DNA of 64,000 bases from JBPOFM01 sp051252455 (GCA_051252455.1 JBPOFM010000004.1:248001-312000); one strand, 5' to 3'; counted from the first letter of the stretch, positions 7,728 to 17,041 are shown. The notes: a model not told the origin generated them from the sequence alone. Translations and numbers: made by a program.

Positions 7728-9251
7728 ATGAAAGAACCCATTGAAAACATAGAATTAAAATATCTAGACCTAGAAGATTATCAAGAACTTCAGGAAGCCA
7801 TGCGTGCAGCCTATACCACGATGCCAGATTCAATTTGGGGTGAAAAACAAATTAAGGTTTTAATCGATAAATTTCCGGAAGGTCAAGTCGTCATCAAGAT
7901 AAATGGGCAAATCGCCGGTTGTGCATTGTCTATCATTGTGGATTATAACACCTTTGATCATAATCACACCTACAAAGACATCACAGGCAATTACACTTTT
8001 AGGACGCACACTTCTATTGGTGACGTGCTTTATGGAATAGACGTGTTTATCAAACCAGAATTTAGAGGTTTGCGATTGGGCAGACGTCTGTACGATTACA
8101 GAAAAGAGCTGTGCGAGCGCCTAAACCTTCGTGGTGTGGCATTTGGCGGACGTATTCCCAATTACGGAAGGCATTCAGATGAATTGACGCCTCAGCAATA
8201 CATAGATAAAGTTCGTAGAAAAGAAATTCACGACCCCGTTTTGAATTTTCAAATTTCGAATGATTTTCACCCTACTCGTATCTTAAAAAATTATTTGGAA
8301 GGCGACAAAGCTTCCAAGGATTATGCAGTCTTGTTGGAATGGGATAACATTTATTATGAAAAGGTAAATAAGAAAGCTTCCACCATTAAAAAAGTGGTAC
8401 GTCTTGGCTTGGTGCAATGGCAGATGCGTCCTTATAAAGATTTGGACGAAGTCATGGAACAAGCGGAATTCTTTATCGACTCCGTTTCGGGTTATCGCAG
8501 TGATTTTGCTTTGTTTCCAGAGTTTTTCAATGCGCCTTTGATGGCAGATCATAACCATTTGTCGACACCAGAAGCCATTCGAGAACTTGCCAAATACACG
8601 GCAGAATTTGTACAACGCTTTTCAAAATTGGCCATCTCGTATAACATTAATATCATTACGGGAAGTATGCCAGAAATGGTGGGCGACCATCTCCATAATG
8701 TTGGCTATTTATGCCGTCGTGATGGAAGTACAGAACGTTATGAAAAATTACACGTCACACCAGACGAAGCCAAAGTTTGGGGTATGGTTGGCGGCAATCA
8801 AATCAAGGCCTTTGATACCGATTGTGGTAAAATAGGCATCTTGATTTGCTACGATTCCGAATTTCCAGAATTGAGCAGAATCCTTGCTGATGAAGGCATG
8901 GACATTTTGTTTGTTCCTTTTTTGACAGATACTCAAAATGGATTCTCGCGTGTGCGCCATTGTGCACAGGCAAGAGCCATTGAAAATGAATGCTACGTTG
9001 CCATTGCAGGTAGCGTCGGTAATTTACCCAAGGTTTCTAACATGGATATTCAATATGCCCAATCAATGGTATTTACACCTTGCGATTTTGCCTTTCCTAC
9101 AGATGGTGTGAAAGCAGCCGCAACACAGAATACAGAAATGATTCTTATTGCAGATGTAGACATTGATTTGCTTCGCGAATTGAATCAATTTGGAAGTGTT
9201 AGAAATTTGAAGGATAGACGGAAGGATTTGTTTGAATTGAGGAAGAAGTAA
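7728..9251 (+). CDS. GNAT acetyltransferase fused to a nitrilase-type amidohydrolase
   Basis: 507 residues in two domains. Residues 1-215 form a GNAT N-acetyltransferase, with the acetyl-CoA loop RGLRLGRRLYDYR at 113-125. Residues 223-507 form a carbon-nitrogen hydrolase with the catalytic triad E265 (LFPEFF), K340 (YEKLHVTP) and C374 (ILICYDSEFPE). This fusion is widespread in Bacteroidota and elsewhere. The architecture suggests linked acylation and amide hydrolysis on one small amine or amide, but the substrate is unknown. The nitrilase triad is complete, so activity is expected. It is followed 57 bases later by a conserved hypothetical gene in the same direction. Confidence 0.92.
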   Translation: MKEPIENIELKYLDLEDYQELQEAMRAAYTTMPDSIWGEKQIKVLIDKFPEGQVVIKINGQIAGCALSIIVDYNTFDHNHTYKDITGNYTFRTHTSIGDVLYGIDVFIKPEFRGLRLGRRLYDYRKELCERLNLRGVAFGGRIPNYGRHSDELTPQQYIDKVRRKEIHDPVLNFQISNDFHPTRILKNYLEGDKASKDYAVLLEWDNIYYEKVNKKASTIKKVVRLGLVQWQMRPYKDLDEVMEQAEFFIDSVSGYRSDFALFPEFFNAPLMADHNHLSTPEAIRELAKYTAEFVQRFSKLAISYNINIITGSMPEMVGDHLHNVGYLCRRDGSTERYEKLHVTPDEAKVWGMVGGNQIKAFDTDCGKIGILICYDSEFPELSRILADEGMDILFVPFLTDTQNGFSRVRHCAQARAIENECYVAIAGSVGNLPKVSNMDIQYAQSMVFTPCDFAFPTDGVKAAATQNTEMILIADVDIDLLRELNQFGSVRNLKDRRKDLFELRKK

Positions 9252-9308
9252 AAAGTAAGAAGGTTAGAAAAGTATCAAAAGAAGTTGAATTAAAACTAAA
9301 GAGAGCAC

Positions 9309-9977
9309 ATGAAATATCATATCATTATAAATAGCGTCAAGACAGTTGAAGAACTTCAAGACGTATGGACAAATCAAGATTATATCGAATTATTGGACCG
9401 TTTCGGATTTCCCGATGCAAAGGATTCGAAGCCTGAAGAATTGAAGGATTTGCTTTTTATGGCGATTTCGGATTTTGAAGGGCCAGAAGCAGCAGCGATT
9501 CTATTGGATTATAAGTTGTCGGACGCACTCAATGAAGGTCAGATAGACCAAATGTCTCATGACATGCTTTTGGACAAAATTTCCGAAGAATACAGCGACA
9601 TTTCATTACACCATGAACTTTACAATATCAATCAGTTGTTGTTTAAGGCTTACAACGGAACGTTCCCTAGTGCCAAAGCGACCATTGTTGAATTTGAAAT
9701 TTCTCCCGACAAGGATATTGATAAAGAAGTGGTTCTTAAAGTGCTAGATAAAACTTTGGCAAAAAGCAGTGTCATCAAACGTTTGTTTTCCAATCATTTA
9801 TCTGGGAAAGAAGCCTTTGATGAAGCCGAAAACATTGTGTGGAAATTGGAATCCAAAGGAAGCGGTTCTTACATCATGACCACTTCTGAATATTGGATGA
9901 GTCGTGATGAGTTTACGGAAGCAGAATTCGATGCAGAGATTGTGATGTATGAAGAGGATGAGGAAGATGATGACTAG
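9309..9977 (+). CDS. Conserved hypothetical acidic protein
   Basis: 222 residues, no signal peptide or membrane segment, predicted cytoplasmic. It begins MKYHIIINSVKTVEELQ and ends in an acidic tail EEDEEDDD. GAGAGCAC before the ATG at 9309 is a usable ribosome site. I do not recognise the family. The 57-base gap to the GNAT/nitrilase fusion would allow co-transcription. Another protein in this window (23724-24254) also has an Asp-rich tail but no other resemblance. Confidence 0.75.
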   Translation: MKYHIIINSVKTVEELQDVWTNQDYIELLDRFGFPDAKDSKPEELKDLLFMAISDFEGPEAAAILLDYKLSDALNEGQIDQMSHDMLLDKISEEYSDISLHHELYNINQLLFKAYNGTFPSAKATIVEFEISPDKDIDKEVVLKVLDKTLAKSSVIKRLFSNHLSGKEAFDEAENIVWKLESKGSGSYIMTTSEYWMSRDEFTEAEFDAEIVMYEEDEEDDD

Positions 9978-10059
9978 GAGCTTTTAGCCTTTAGCACTTT
10001 GCCAAGCAAATAGCATATTGTCAATAAACTATTTTTCAACTGTTAGACCAATTAAAATT

Positions 10060-10905
10060 ATGAGCAAATTATTTCGTTTTTTCTTTATTGCTGTGTGTTT
10101 TTTCACTGCAACGTTGCATTCGCAAAATGCCATGACAGAAGTCTCCAAATCTCCTTTGAATATTGGTGAGGTTGTCACTGTAAAATCCAAAATACTTTCT
10201 GAAGAACGGATTCTCAACATTTACCTTCCGGATGGTTATAAAGCGCAGGACACATTGAAATATCCTGTTCTCTATGTCTTGGACGGCACGATTAATGAGG
10301 ATTTTCTTCACATTGTTGGTTTGACGCAGTTTTTTAATTTGCAATACACCATGCCAAAAACCATTGTGGTAGGCATCGCCAATATAGATAGAAAACGAGA
10401 TTTCACCTTCCCTACTACTGACAAGTCCTTAAAAGCAGACTTTCCGACCACAGGAAGTTCTATTAAGTTCATCACCTTTTTAGAGAAGGAAGTGCAGCCT
10501 TATATTGAGAAGAATTATAGCACCACCGGCACAAAGATGATTATTGGTCAATCTTTAGGTGGTTTGTTGGCTACAGAAATTCTTTTGAAACGGACCGAAT
10601 TATTCACACATTACTTTATCATCAGCCCAAGTTTATGGTGGGATAACGAATCGATGCTCAAAGAAGCCGAAGGTTATTTTAAAGCACAAAAAGACCAAGA
10701 TTTATATGTCTATGTGTCTGTCGGCACCGAAGGGGAAATGATGGAAAGTGAAGCCACCAAACTTTCTGAAATCTTGAAACGCTCTTCCAAAAAGAAACTA
10801 AAAACTGACTTTAAGTTTTTGCCAGATGAAAATCACGCTTCCATTCTGCATCAGAGTTTGAATGAGGCGTTTAAGTTGTTGTGGGATTTGAAGACTTATG
10901 ATTAA
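10060..10905 (+). CDS. Exported alpha/beta-hydrolase of the Fes/IroE-like esterase family
   Basis: 281 residues with a signal peptide (MSKLFRFFFIAVCFFTATLHSQ). The esterase-D/Fes-like fold is visible: ERILNIYLPDGY, YPVLYVLDG, nucleophile elbow GQSLGG with Ser, LFTHYFIISPSLWW and a C-terminal DENHASI with the likely catalytic His. Members hydrolyse esters such as siderophores; the substrate here cannot be told. I use the ATG at 10060; an upstream TTG at 10018 would place extra residues ahead of the signal peptide. Confidence 0.88.
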   Translation: MSKLFRFFFIAVCFFTATLHSQNAMTEVSKSPLNIGEVVTVKSKILSEERILNIYLPDGYKAQDTLKYPVLYVLDGTINEDFLHIVGLTQFFNLQYTMPKTIVVGIANIDRKRDFTFPTTDKSLKADFPTTGSSIKFITFLEKEVQPYIEKNYSTTGTKMIIGQSLGGLLATEILLKRTELFTHYFIISPSLWWDNESMLKEAEGYFKAQKDQDLYVYVSVGTEGEMMESEATKLSEILKRSSKKKLKTDFKFLPDENHASILHQSLNEAFKLLWDLKTYD

Positions 10906-11133
10906 GCTATGACATTATCTTGAATTAGAATTTTAATTACTTATTATTAAACTAATTACGTAGAACTACGTTTTTGAATTCTCCTTTATTATAGCGTACT
11001 TGCTATCATTATAAGCTATTCTTTATTCAGTTTACACTTGGATCAATAGCATAAAAAAAAATGTATCTTACTCATATTATTAGCGCATTCATAAAAAAAT
11101 GAGACACGTGTCAATCAATTTACTACTTAAGGA

Positions 11134-11430
11134 ATGCGAGATATAAACAAACTAGAATATAGTATTTCTTTGAGAGAGAAAGGTTTTGCGTCTAACGAAA
11201 TAAAAAAGAAACTTGAAGAGGAAGGTTTGGACGAGAACCAAATTCAGTATTATATAAAAAAATCTGATGAAATCTTTTTAAACGAATTAATCCATACTAA
11301 AAATTCTAGTTCTAGCGGAAAAACAAAAAATGGAATGAAGATTATTGCTTTGATGTTTAGTCTAGTCCTTTTGTCTATAGTATTTCTAGGTTACGCAACG
11401 ATGGGTTTAATAGGTTTATTTATTATATGA
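11134..11430 (+). CDS. Small protein with a C-terminal membrane anchor
   Basis: 98 residues. The first 55 are charged and helical (SLREKGFASNEIKKKLEEEGLDENQIQYYIKKSDE), resembling the short helix-turn-helix repeats seen in RecX-like or SHOCT-type segments. Residues about 68-97 are hydrophobic and could cross the membrane once or twice. No family recognised. The 228 bases upstream hold only an ACGTAGAACTACGT palindrome near 10958. Confidence 0.6.
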   Translation: MRDINKLEYSISLREKGFASNEIKKKLEEEGLDENQIQYYIKKSDEIFLNELIHTKNSSSSGKTKNGMKIIALMFSLVLLSIVFLGYATMGLIGLFII

Positions 11431-11520
11431 AGTTTGATTGGTTATAGTTCGTTCAGAAAGTGATGAATAACGATGTAATCAATAGTGAAATAAAAACAGT
11501 CCTAAAGAAAAATAAAATTT

Positions 11521-11697
11521 ATGATTCTAATCAATAAATGGTGGAAACGGCTATTAATTGGCATTCTTATTGGCGGAATGATTTCAGAAATCGCGAGCCT
11601 TCTAACTGATAGAAAAATTGAATTAAACGCTTTTATTATTGCGATAGTATTATACTTATTGTTGAGCGTGCTATATGGCGTGATTCAAAAGAATTAA
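11521..11697 (+). CDS. Small two-helix membrane protein, 58 residues
   Basis: Starts MILINKWWKRLLIGILIGGM, then a polar linker, then a second hydrophobic helix AFIIAIVLYLLLSVLYG. The WWKR positive N-terminus followed by two helices is typical of small inner-membrane proteins. It follows the 98-residue anchor protein by 90 bases. No family recognised. Confidence 0.55.
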   Translation: MILINKWWKRLLIGILIGGMISEIASLLTDRKIELNAFIIAIVLYLLLSVLYGVIQKN

Positions 11698-11839
11698 ATC
11701 CGCAGGACGTCTTACATGATTAAGTGCTTTTAGTTCCGTGATTATAGAAGGCTTTTTTTCATACCGATTTAGGATTCATACTATTATAATTTAAAGATCC
11801 AACAATTTGATTAAATTAGTACCTGGAACAAGCCTATTT

Positions 11840-12637
11840 ATGACCACCAACGAATGCCTAAACTGTAATACAAATTTAGTAGACAACTATTGTTCAAGCT
11901 GCGGGCAGAAAGCGGATACGCGGCGAATATCGTTTAGGAATTTTGTCTTTAATGATATCTTGCATGGCACCTTTAGCATCGAAAGAGGAATGCTGTTTAC
12001 TGCCAAACAAGCTTTATTGCGACCCGGAAGGGCTGCCTTGGATTATATTTCAGGAAAACGAAAACGCTATTACAATGTGTTTTTATTGGCCTTGGTGGTA
12101 TTTGGATTGATTTTGTTTCTTCGGCATTTTTACGATGTACTGGCTAATGCTAAAGGTGATATTCAAACTTCTCCCGACCTGCCAAATGAGGCCAGTAAAA
12201 AATTGGACCAGCTCATTTCCGAAAAAAGCAAACTCTTCGTGTTTCTGTTCGTACCCATGTCAGCATTGGCAAGCTTTGTTTTATTCAGACGAAAAAAATT
12301 GAACTTGAGTGAGCATTTTATCCTGTCAGGAATGATGCTATTGGGAATATTGTTGATATCCGCTGCAGGAAATCTACTATTTTATTTTGATTTGTTAATG
12401 AACAGTAATTTTGTGGCGAACATTCTTGACTATGGTACGCCTACGGTGGCTATTCTATATATTGGTTATGGATACTGCAATGCCTTTGCTGATGATTATT
12501 CCCGCTGGGGAATGCTCTATAGAATTCCTTTATTCTTTTTACTGTTAGTTTTGCAGGCATATATAATCCTCTTCTTTGTTATCGGGTTTATCACGGATTG
12601 GAGGTTTGGGACGGTGACGGTTTCACCGTTTGGTTGA
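11840..12637 (+). CDS. DUF3667 zinc-ribbon membrane protein
   Basis: 265 residues. The N-terminus carries a zinc ribbon (CLNCNTNLVDNYCSSCGQKA, four Cys) followed by FNDILHGTFSIERGMLFTAKQALLRPG and ISGKRKRYYNVFLLAL, the family signature. Several hydrophobic helices follow at roughly 80-105, 140-160, 170-205 and 230-255. Function unknown; cytoplasmic zinc ribbon and membrane domain are inferred. Start at ATG 11840; the frame is open upstream from a TTG at 11807. Confidence 0.88.
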   Translation: MTTNECLNCNTNLVDNYCSSCGQKADTRRISFRNFVFNDILHGTFSIERGMLFTAKQALLRPGRAALDYISGKRKRYYNVFLLALVVFGLILFLRHFYDVLANAKGDIQTSPDLPNEASKKLDQLISEKSKLFVFLFVPMSALASFVLFRRKKLNLSEHFILSGMMLLGILLISAAGNLLFYFDLLMNSNFVANILDYGTPTVAILYIGYGYCNAFADDYSRWGMLYRIPLFFLLLVLQAYIILFFVIGFITDWRFGTVTVSPFG

Positions 12638-12691
12638 TGACTGTTTATTAAGGATGCACTAAATTTATTAAGAGTGGTAGACAGTTTGAAC

Positions 12692-12916
12692 TTATCTGGA
12701 CTTTTTCAACATCTTCAAATACATCGTTTCAACTTTAGCCCTTGCCCAAGGTGTGCGTCGAAGGAATTTTAAACTAGATTTGATAGACGGATTATCCGTA
12801 AAACACTTAATCTTGATGATGGTACCCATATATTCCCAACCGTAATGAGTTTCTAGATCGGTGAGGATCTGTTCGAGTTTGATGCCGTGGAGAGGATTAT
12901 TGGGTTGTGTATTCAT
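12692..12916 (-). CDS. VF530-like small DNA-binding protein
   Basis: 74 residues with the family pattern NPLHGIKLEQILTDLETHYGWE, then FTDNPSIKSSLKFLRRTPWAR. VF530 proteins are small and thought to bind DNA; physiological role unknown. The ATG at 12916 is chosen over a TTG at 12928 that would abut the stop of the upstream DUF6500 gene. Likely co-transcribed with it. Confidence 0.85.
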   Translation of the reverse strand: MNTQPNNPLHGIKLEQILTDLETHYGWEYMGTIIKIKCFTDNPSIKSSLKFLRRTPWARAKVETMYLKMLKKSR

Positions 12917-12928
12917 ATGCGCTGTCAA

Positions 12929-13144
12929 CTATTGTTCTTGAATCAGTACTTTGATTTTAGTCGCCTTTTCGAAGTGGTCGAGTTGGTGCGTCTTAATCCA
13001 CCATTGTGCAGCTTCCATCAATAGGTCTGGATTTGTGTTCTTATTCTCAAAAAATGCATAGAAGGATAGTCCTACGCTCGGACCTCTTGAAGCAATTTTA
13101 GCGTCACAGACTTGAATGATTTTATTTTTTAATTCAGCGGTCAT
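12929..13144 (-). CDS. DUF6500-type small protein
   Basis: 71 residues: TAELKNKIIQVCDAKIASRGPSVG at the start, then AAQWWIKTHQLDHFEKA. Resembles the DUF6500 family, whose function is unknown. Soluble, no signal. A GTG two codons upstream (13150) is an alternative start. Located between the RhlE-type helicase and the VF530-like gene, all on the minus strand. Confidence 0.7.
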   Translation of the reverse strand: MTAELKNKIIQVCDAKIASRGPSVGLSFYAFFENKNTNPDLLMEAAQWWIKTHQLDHFEKATKIKVLIQEQ

Positions 13145-13203
13145 GCTCACTTACAAATTCAGGTTTAAATTAGCTTCAACTTCGAGTTCAATTTCAATTT
13201 CAT

Positions 13204-14505
13204 CTAGTCGTTATTACGTCCGCGATTTCTGTTTCGGTTTCTATTTCTATTGCCACTGTTTCCTGAATTTCCACTGGTGGAATTAGAAGATTTCGATCTA
13301 GAATTAGACGACTTTGATCGTTGATTCCGCTGGCGTCCTTGACCTTGTTTAATCGGTTCTGTAGAAGCGTTCGGATCGGGCTCAAACCCTTCTACAATCT
13401 CCATAGGAATTTTTTCACCTACCAATTTTTCAATATCACGTAAGAATGAGGTTTCGTCGGCACTCACTAAAGAGACCGCCTCACCACTTGCTCCTGCCCT
13501 ACCTGTACGACCAATTCTGTGGACGTAATCTTCAGAGATGTTTGGCAATTCGAAATTGACCACATGTGGCAATAATGGAATGTCGAGACCACGCGCCGCA
13601 ATGTCCGTCGCTACCAATACTCGAACAGTACCTTTTTTGAAACCGTCCAATGCTTTGGTTCGTGCGCCCTGACTCTTATTCCCATGAATGGGCATTGCAG
13701 AAATGTCACTACTGATTAATTTTTTTGTGAGCTTATTGGCACCATGCTTGGTTCTTGTAAATACCAAAACCTGCTCCCAGTTACCTTCGGTGATCAATTT
13801 GATCAACAAATCGGTTTTTAAATCTTTTGCCACACGATAGACTTTTTGGTCGATGGCATCAACTGTAGAATTCTCTGGCGTTGCTTCCACCAACACTGGA
13901 TGGTGCAAAATATCATTGGCCAACGCTTTAATGTCTTTAGAAAAAGTGGCAGAAAACAATAAGTTCTGACGTTTTTCTGGCATCAACGCCATAATCTTTT
14001 TGATATCACGCAAAAAACCCATGTCCAACATACGATCTGCTTCGTCCAAAACCAAAATCTCAATACTCTTAAGAGACAAAACACCCTGACTATGCAAATC
14101 CAATAAACGTCCTGGAGTTGCTATTAAAATATCAACACCTTGGCGCAAATTGGCGACCTGTGGTTTCTGGTTGACTCCTCCAAACATGACCATACTTCGA
14201 ATATCCAAAAACTCGCTATAATCCTTCACGCTTTGATGCACCTGTGCTGCAAGCTCTCTTGTAGGAGTAAGCACCAATGCACGAATTGGTCGTTGGCGCA
14301 ATTGTTGTCCTTGCGATAAGATTTGGAGCATTGGCAAGGTAAATCCTGCTGTTTTTCCAGTTCCTGTCTGTGCGGACGCAAGAACATCTTTACGTTCTAA
14401 TACTAATGGAATTGCTTTCTGTTGAATGGGTGACGGTTCTGTATAACCTTGTTTGCTGACAGCTTTAAGTAAAGCATCAGATAATCCTAATGAGTTAAAT
14501 GACAT
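13204..14505 (-). CDS. rhlE: DEAD-box RNA helicase, RhlE type
   Basis: ATP-dependent RNA helicase of 433 residues. All motifs are present in order: Q motif (SPIQQKAIP), I (SAQTGTGKT), Ia (PTRELAAQ), Ib (TPGRLLD), II (DEAD), III (SAT), IV/V (ATDIAARGLD) and VI (HRIGRTGRAG). The tail from about residue 385 is Arg/Asn/Ser-rich with RSKSSNSRSKSSNS and NRNRNRNRNR runs, a low-complexity RNA-binding extension typical of RhlE proteins. A full Bacteroidota promoter lies 74-106 bases upstream. Confidence 0.95.
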   Translation of the reverse strand: MSFNSLGLSDALLKAVSKQGYTEPSPIQQKAIPLVLERKDVLASAQTGTGKTAGFTLPMLQILSQGQQLRQRPIRALVLTPTRELAAQVHQSVKDYSEFLDIRSMVMFGGVNQKPQVANLRQGVDILIATPGRLLDLHSQGVLSLKSIEILVLDEADRMLDMGFLRDIKKIMALMPEKRQNLLFSATFSKDIKALANDILHHPVLVEATPENSTVDAIDQKVYRVAKDLKTDLLIKLITEGNWEQVLVFTRTKHGANKLTKKLISSDISAMPIHGNKSQGARTKALDGFKKGTVRVLVATDIAARGLDIPLLPHVVNFELPNISEDYVHRIGRTGRAGASGEAVSLVSADETSFLRDIEKLVGEKIPMEIVEGFEPDPNASTEPIKQGQGRQRNQRSKSSNSRSKSSNSTSGNSGNSGNRNRNRNRNRGRNND

Positions 14506-14578
14506 ATAAATTGTTTAGGCCACTGACTGGCGTTTGAGATAAACAACTTATTATGATGCTATCCCCTTATTAAAGGCG

Positions 14579-14611
14579 CAAAGATAGGCTTTATTTATTG
14601 TGTGACTCAAA
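14579..14611 (-). promoter_or_regulatory. Promoter of the RhlE-type helicase gene
   Basis: On the minus strand: TTTG (14611-14608), 21 bases, TATCTTTG (14586-14579). Both boxes and the spacing fit the Bacteroidota consensus TTTG-N19-21-TAnnTTTG. Confidence 0.7.
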
Positions 14612-14637
14612 ATTAACGAGAATTGTGACACTGAGAC

Positions 14638-15543
14638 TTATTTTAATAATTCCTCCAAAGCAGGCTGCAGATTAGCATACTCAAACTGAAATCCTTCTTC
14701 TTGAATCTTTTTTGAACATACACGTTGGCTTTCAAATAATAAAATATGCATTTCGCCCAATATAAGTTTCATAGCAAACTTTGGAATGTTCGGCAAAATC
14801 AAAGGTTTGTCAAGTGTCTTTGCAACTGCTTTCGTAAGATCCGTATTGGTCACTGCATTGGGAGCGACACCATTATAGATGCCTGCCAATTCGTTTTGCA
14901 TTACGTACACGAAAATCTTTGCTAAATCAGTAATATGAATCCATGATTGCCATTGTGTGCCTTTTCCAAAAGGAGCACCAGCACCCAACTTTATGGGTTT
15001 CATCATCTCTGGCAACGCACCGCCATCTGCTGACAATACCAAACCGATTCTGACTTTAGAAACCATTAAATTTAACGTCTTAAATTGGTCTGCTTTAGAT
15101 TCCCATTGTTCAACCACTTCACCAAGAAATGTATCTGATGCTTCAGGATACGTTTCATCATAATAATTGGTCAATGAATCAGGATAGAAACCGATTGCAC
15201 TAGCACAAATCAAATGTTTAACTTGATGTTCAGTCTTTGACAGGGCATCCTCAAGCAGTTGAAGGGATTGCAATCTACTTTTCAAAATCGCCTTTTTATT
15301 GGAATCTGTCCAGCGTTGGGATATGGTAGCACCGGCCAAATTGATAATTGCGCTTACGTTCTGCAAACATTTTAGGTCAATTGTACCGCTTTTAGTATCC
15401 CACAAAAACCCTTTATAATTGGGCTTCGTTTCAATCTTGTCTTCCGAAGTGGTAAGATAATGTACTGAAAGATTCTGATTGTGGCATTGTTTTACAATCT
15501 CACTTCCTATCAATCCTGTCGCTCCTGTTATTAAAACTGTCAT
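14638..15543 (-). CDS. TIGR01777-type epimerase/SDR oxidoreductase
   Basis: 301 residues. NAD(P)-binding TGATGLIGSEIV at the N-terminus, INLAGATISQRW, then CASAIGFYPDS, and the C-terminal domain beginning NGVAPNAVTNTDLTKAVAKTL (DUF1731). The family is related to the cell-division-linked SulA/YfcH proteins; the substrate is unknown. Complete, no defect seen. Confidence 0.92.
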   Translation of the reverse strand: MTVLITGATGLIGSEIVKQCHNQNLSVHYLTTSEDKIETKPNYKGFLWDTKSGTIDLKCLQNVSAIINLAGATISQRWTDSNKKAILKSRLQSLQLLEDALSKTEHQVKHLICASAIGFYPDSLTNYYDETYPEASDTFLGEVVEQWESKADQFKTLNLMVSKVRIGLVLSADGGALPEMMKPIKLGAGAPFGKGTQWQSWIHITDLAKIFVYVMQNELAGIYNGVAPNAVTNTDLTKAVAKTLDKPLILPNIPKFAMKLILGEMHILLFESQRVCSKKIQEEGFQFEYANLQPALEELLK

Positions 15544-15651
15544 GTATTTTCCTTTTTTATAAAGTTAGCAAATAGCCTTACAATACACGCTGGCTTTAAT
15601 TAAGGTTTAACAGAATTAAGGAATTTTTTGCTTTTGGCTAAATAATTGCTG

Positions 15652-15724
15652 CCTCGCCAATATTATACGCCAATTATTGATAAGCATGTGGGTCGTTACC
15701 TCGCCAAATGTCATACGCCATTTT
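15652..15724. repeat. Two direct repeats CCTCGCCAA...TATACGCCA
   Basis: CCTCGCCAATATTATACGCC (from 15652) and CCTCGCCAAATGTCATACGC (from 15699) match at most positions; the copies start 47 bases apart in the gap downstream of mnmD. Function unknown. Confidence 0.6.
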
Positions 15725-15741
15725 CGGCTCTTAACATTTGA

Positions 15742-16422
15742 TTAGGTCGAGAGCTTCCTTGCACGAAGCATTTCCCTTTTTCCGGGAGGGCCAGGCAGTT
15801 TCTCTACCATAAAACCGACAGCTATCATCGCACGTCGCACACTCCCTTTTGCGGAATAGGTGACAAGGACACCGTTCGGCGCTAGCGCATCGTACATTTT
15901 TTGAAAAATCTCTTCTGTCCATAATTCGGGTTGGACCCTGGCTCCAAAAGCGTCAAAATAGATGAGATCAAATTTATTTTTGTCGTCAATTTTTGAAAAG
16001 AACTTTTTTTGTTTTGTCAGCATAAATTGGGTTGTAATCGAATTTTTTTGTTCCCAAGGAATTTGATGGATAGTTTCAAATTCTTTAAATCTTTTGATGT
16101 CCAATAGCTCTGAATAATTCATCGCACGGATTTCTTCAGAAGAAATTGGATATGCTTCAACGCCCACGTACTCAATAGCGACAGTCTTTTTTTCAGCTTC
16201 CAGTAAAGTGATGAATGTGTTTAATCCTGTTCCGAAACCAATCTCTAATATTTGAATTGGATTTTTTTCTGCAAATGATTCCACAAAAAAAAGCAAACCA
16301 TGTTTGATAAAAACGTGGTTTGCTTCTTGTATGGCGCCATGAACGGAATGATAATGTTCATCCAATTCTAGGACATGAATGGTTGTAGAACCATCTGCCG
16401 TTGTTATAATTTTACGTTGCAC
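15742..16422 (-). CDS. mnmD: tRNA wobble-uridine methyltransferase (MnmC N-domain only)
   Basis: 226 residues equal to the methyltransferase half of MnmC, which methylates aminomethyl groups on wobble thiouridine of tRNA. SAM loop ILEIGFGTGLNTFITLLEA, then DLIYFDAFGARVQPELWT and VLVTYSAKGSVRRAM. The FAD oxidase half is absent, as in organisms with a stand-alone MnmD. GTG start lies directly after the TAA stop of the DUF4920 gene, and its ribosome site AAGGA is inside that gene, so the pair is translationally coupled. Confidence 0.92.
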   Translation of the reverse strand: MQRKIITTADGSTTIHVLELDEHYHSVHGAIQEANHVFIKHGLLFFVESFAEKNPIQILEIGFGTGLNTFITLLEAEKKTVAIEYVGVEAYPISSEEIRAMNYSELLDIKRFKEFETIHQIPWEQKNSITTQFMLTKQKKFFSKIDDKNKFDLIYFDAFGARVQPELWTEEIFQKMYDALAPNGVLVTYSAKGSVRRAMIAVGFMVEKLPGPPGKREMLRARKLST

Positions 16423-16926
16423 TTATTCCTTGATAAGTACGCCATCAGCCTCAAATGAAAATGTTTTCTTTGGCTCGGTAATAGCTTCAACTTCCTCTTT
16501 AGATTTTCCTGCATCTTCTGCATAATGACGTTGTTCATCAACAGGAACTTCATTTACATAAGCTTTCCCATTTAAAATGACTTCCTTTCCAGAAATATCC
16601 TTAGGCATAAAAAAGGCATAATCCTTAAATTTCACCATCGCTTCTTCACCATTATCCAAATTTAGAGTCATCCAACATCCTTTCGCTTGGCACACTTCAA
16701 TGACTTTAGCAGTCATTTTTGTGTTTATAGTATCACCGACATTCATGGATTTGTATTTTTCTCCCATCTCTTTAGTGGTCATGACGTTCTCGTCATTTAT
16801 TTTATCACCAAAAGAGGCATAAGCGATTTCTTCCTTTTCCAGTACTTCATTTTCAACTTCCTGTCCATTCGATTTACAAGAAACCATCATAAGCGCCAGA
16901 CCTAAAACCATAAATGTATTTTTCAT
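16423..16926 (-). CDS. DUF4920 lipoprotein
   Basis: 167 residues from the ATG at 16926. Lipoprotein signal MKNTFMVLGLALMMVSC with Cys17 as lipid site. Body shows KMTAKVIEVCQAKGCWMTL and MVKFKDYAFFMPKD, the family pattern of a small OB-like fold found in Bacteroidota. Probably anchored in the envelope; role unknown. First gene of a two-gene unit with mnmD. Confidence 0.85.
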   Translation of the reverse strand: MKNTFMVLGLALMMVSCKSNGQEVENEVLEKEEIAYASFGDKINDENVMTTKEMGEKYKSMNVGDTINTKMTAKVIEVCQAKGCWMTLNLDNGEEAMVKFKDYAFFMPKDISGKEVILNGKAYVNEVPVDEQRHYAEDAGKSKEEVEAITEPKKTFSFEADGVLIKE

Positions 16927-16958
16927 AATCTTTGTGTGTTTTTTAAACTTTAGCATCG

Positions 16959-16966
16959 CAAAGATA
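16959..16966 (-). promoter_or_regulatory. -7 box TATCTTTG for DUF4920-mnmD
   Basis: Exact TAnnTTTG match read on the minus strand, 33 bases before the start codon at 16926. Confidence 0.55.
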
Positions 16967-17014
16967 CCAAATTTTTAAAAACGCCTTTGGGTTTTTTTAA
17001 CTCGTTATTTTAAT

Positions 17015-17022
17015 TACTTTTG
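17015..17022 (+). promoter_or_regulatory. -7 box TACTTTTG for ilvE
   Basis: Exact TAnnTTTG match, 19 bases before the ilvE ATG; the leader would be very short. It is divergent from the DUF4920 promoter. Confidence 0.55.
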
Positions 17023-17041
17023 CAAAAGAAACAAATTGAAA

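Noticed and set aside
10958..10971. ACGTAGAACTACGT as terminator of the esterase
   Set aside because: Only five pairs with a four-base loop; too weak.
11463..11537. 24-residue frame before the small membrane protein
   Set aside because: Overlaps the next start, no hydrophobic or conserved pattern; too short to support.
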